DNA from: a virus
Virus record (IMG/VR): IMGVR_UViG_3300050821_023931
Span: 1-64,000 of that record
Strand: one strand, 5' to 3'
Length of the DNA: 64,000 nucleotides
In this document: in pieces, positions 62,697 through 64,000 of the stretch
Position numbering within the stretch: the stretch's first letter is position 1
How the letters are laid out: every line of letters starts with the position of its first letter
Position numbers and translations under genes: made by a program
Notes under the pieces: model-generated
What the model saw: only the letters and a program-made list of their open reading frames with translations
The model's database searches: none
What the model was told of the DNA's origin: nothing

Positions 62697-63124
62697 TCTT
62701 TCATTAGTTTCTCAAGATGATCAAGTCGCTCAGCATTTACCATAGCAAAGTTAACTTCTCTCTCAGATTTATTTGGTGATAAGTTCTCTGGGAAATAACC
62801 AACATTTTTATAAAAAGTATCATCATCAATTTCTTCACTATCGATATTAAATACTCGGTAACAGGACTCATTACTAATTATAAGATATAAAGGAACAATA
62901 GATTTTTCACAATCCATTACGACAAAAATATCATTTCCGGATAATGATTCTTTTAAGAAATTATCTGACATTTTGATAAATGCCCAAGGAGAAACACTGG
63001 ATAATAAATCAAAGAAACCAACTGTTTTTACCAGAACCGTTATAGTATAACACCAGATATCAACAACTTCGATATCTCTTCTGTTATTAAATCCTTTTAT
63101 AATGCGTAATGTTAGATTGTTCAT
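62693..63124 (-). CDS. Hypothetical protein, 143 aa
   Basis: Single gene with a consensus host-like promoter 27 bases upstream and convergent with the coiled-coil gene. Mixed alpha/beta sequence, VVDIWCYTITVLVKTVGFF in the N-terminal part and acidic IDSEEIDDDTFYKNVGYFP later. No motif recognised. The promoter suggests early expression. Confidence 0.6.
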   Translation of the reverse strand: MNNLTLRIIKGFNNRRDIEVVDIWCYTITVLVKTVGFFDLLSSVSPWAFIKMSDNFLKESLSGNDIFVVMDCEKSIVPLYLIISNESCYRVFNIDSEEIDDDTFYKNVGYFPENLSPNKSEREVNFAMVNAERLDHLEKLMKD

Positions 63125-63150
63125 ATTTTTATTAATCGTTGTATGATAGT

Positions 63151-63180
63151 CAAATGTAAAACTTTTTTCGGTAACACAAA
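63151..63180 (-). promoter_or_regulatory. Host-like Bacteroidota promoter
   Basis: On the minus strand, TTTG (63180-63177), an 18-base spacer and TACATTTG (63158-63151). Good match to TTTG-N~19-TAnnTTTG; start expected near 63145, with the ATG at 63124. Confidence 0.6.
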
Positions 63181-63293
63181 AATAAAATAATTAAAATTTT
63201 GGTAATGTGGATAATTTTATAATGAAATAATTAATATTTTCTAAAACTTATATTGGTTTTACTATAAAAGTATTAATATCAAACATCAATAAC

Positions 63294-63812
63294 ATGAATG
63301 AATTAGAATCCTTGGGGTTTTCTGTTGATAAAAAGAAAACAAACACTAAATACGGCTTTTTTAAAAGTATTCAAGTATTTTTTAACAAAATACGCATATT
63401 TCTAATCTATAGAAACATTCTAAAAAGGAATAGTATAATTCTATGGGAAAGATTTAATATTCGATTTGATGATGTATATCGTTTATATACAGTAATCATC
63501 ATTCCACCAGAAACAATGTCGCTACTTTCTATGAAAGATAATAAGTACCATATGGTATTTCAGCAGGAAGTCGTTACACAAATAACAAGTTATATAAAAG
63601 CTGTTAGTGGTTATTTAAAAACAGTTGGTATGGGTGAAGAGTGGTATGGTTTGACTGAAATGACAGAAATAGATCAAATGAATTATAAAATAGTAATTAG
63701 TTTTGCTTTTTTTGATACAGTTAAAGTAGCTAACTGGTTGCTAACTATAGGACTGGTTTCTTTTATTGGTTTCTTTATCTGGTTTATTTGGTACATAAAA
63801 CAAATAATTTAA
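63294..63812 (+). CDS. Membrane-anchored hypothetical protein, 172 aa
   Basis: A C-terminal hydrophobic segment (WLLTIGLVSFIGFFIWFIWYI, residues about 148-168) would anchor the protein, with a charged N-terminal soluble part (VDKKKTNTKYGFFKS) that includes a second hydrophobic stretch (YRLYTVIIIPPETMSLL). Topology suggests a cytoplasmic or periplasmic domain with one tail anchor. Function unknown. Confidence 0.55.
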   Translation: MNELESLGFSVDKKKTNTKYGFFKSIQVFFNKIRIFLIYRNILKRNSIILWERFNIRFDDVYRLYTVIIIPPETMSLLSMKDNKYHMVFQQEVVTQITSYIKAVSGYLKTVGMGEEWYGLTEMTEIDQMNYKIVISFAFFDTVKVANWLLTIGLVSFIGFFIWFIWYIKQII

Positions 63813-63840
63813 CATTTCTGAAAACTTTCAAAATTAAGCT

Positions 63841-63848
63841 TATATAAA
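63841..63848 (+). promoter_or_regulatory. TATATAAA late-type promoter element
   Basis: TATATAAA, 23 bases before the ATG at 63872. Confidence 0.4.
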
Positions 63849-63871
63849 CTCTAACTAAAACATTTTAACAT

Positions 63872-64000
63872 ATGCCAAATTTTCATAATATAGAAGCTGA
63901 TATCGAAAATGATTTAAACGATATCATTGAAAAACTTGCTTTTCCTGAGGGAATAAAATTCAAAATTTTAGGTGTCGAGAAGCAAAAGACTCTTTTTAAA
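63872..64000 (+). CDS. Hypothetical protein, N-terminus only
   Basis: ATG at 63872, open to the window end (43 codons). Begins PNFHNIEADIENDLNDIIEKL, an acidic amphipathic helix, then PEGIKFKILGVEKQ. Too short to classify; preceded by a TATATAAA element. Confidence 0.6.
   Translation, partial: MPNFHNIEADIENDLNDIIEKLAFPEGIKFKILGVEKQKTLFK

Noticed and set aside
1-64000. Stop-codon recoding, as in some large Bacteroidota phages
   Set aside because: TAA, TGA and TAG all end genes of normal length here (for example TAG at 34457), and no in-frame stops interrupt recognisable proteins.

Overview
The window is a contiguous, densely coded and strongly AT-rich piece of a large tailed-phage genome. 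The contractile-tail sheath, a gp32-type single-stranded DNA-binding protein, a primase with an N-terminal zinc site and a TOPRIM core, a gp47/SbcD-type nuclease, DHFR and dCMP deaminase place it among T4-like, probably jumbo, myoviruses. Three lines of evidence point to a Bacteroidota (Flavobacteria-like) host. Three intergenic regions carry the Bacteroidota-type promoter TTTG-N18/19-TAnnTTTG. Gene starts are preceded by A-rich stretches rather than Shine-Dalgarno sequences. One gene (54042-54581) looks like the C-terminal sorting part of a type IX secretion cargo. TAA, TAG and TGA all act as stops, so no recoding is needed. I see no tRNA, rRNA, CRISPR array or insertion sequence.

Layout. 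1-5.1 kb: small accessory genes around a divergent promoter/operator region, a GNAT-like protein, a ParB-like protein and the primase. 5.1-20 kb: a leftward tail-fibre block dominated by one 4457-residue protein. 20-22.4 kb: a leftward Hsp20-DnaK operon ending in a UUCG-loop terminator. 22.5-26.2 kb: a DNA methyltransferase with an inserted helix-turn-helix, a GIY-YIG protein with eight helical repeats, and a PD-(D/E)XK nuclease. 26.2-37.4 kb: rightward tail sheath, gp32, and probable tail, neck or baseplate proteins. 37.4-40 kb: a multi-S1-domain RNA-binding protein, DHFR and dCMP deaminase. 40-44.5 kb: small genes, including a probable ADP-ribosyltransferase with a T4-like capsid-targeting leader. 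44.6-50.5 kb: a 1954-residue virion protein. 50.5-57 kb: a second eight-repeat GIY-YIG protein, a lipoprotein, a DnaQ-type exonuclease and two secreted proteins. 57-64 kb: the gp47-like nuclease and probable virion proteins.

How the genes work together. Replication and nucleotide genes (primase, gp32, DnaQ exonuclease, gp47-like nuclease, DHFR, dCMP deaminase) are interspersed with virion genes. An octamer TATATAAA, or a close variant, recurs 12-31 bases before many starts, including sheath, giant fibre and other virion genes. It resembles the T4 late promoter TATAAATA, whereas three non-structural clusters use the host-like promoter. Several proteins share a short N-terminal peptide (aromatic-x-x-aromatic followed within about ten residues by an acidic xxE site) like T4's capsid-targeting/gp21-cleavage leader, suggesting a set of co-packaged, injected proteins that includes the ADP-ribosyltransferase. 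The most unusual observations are a free-standing type IX secretion sorting cassette, the leader-bearing ADP-ribosyltransferase, twin GIY-YIG proteins whose nuclease sits at different positions in an eight-repeat array, and a C-terminal module shared by the exonuclease and a virion-like protein.
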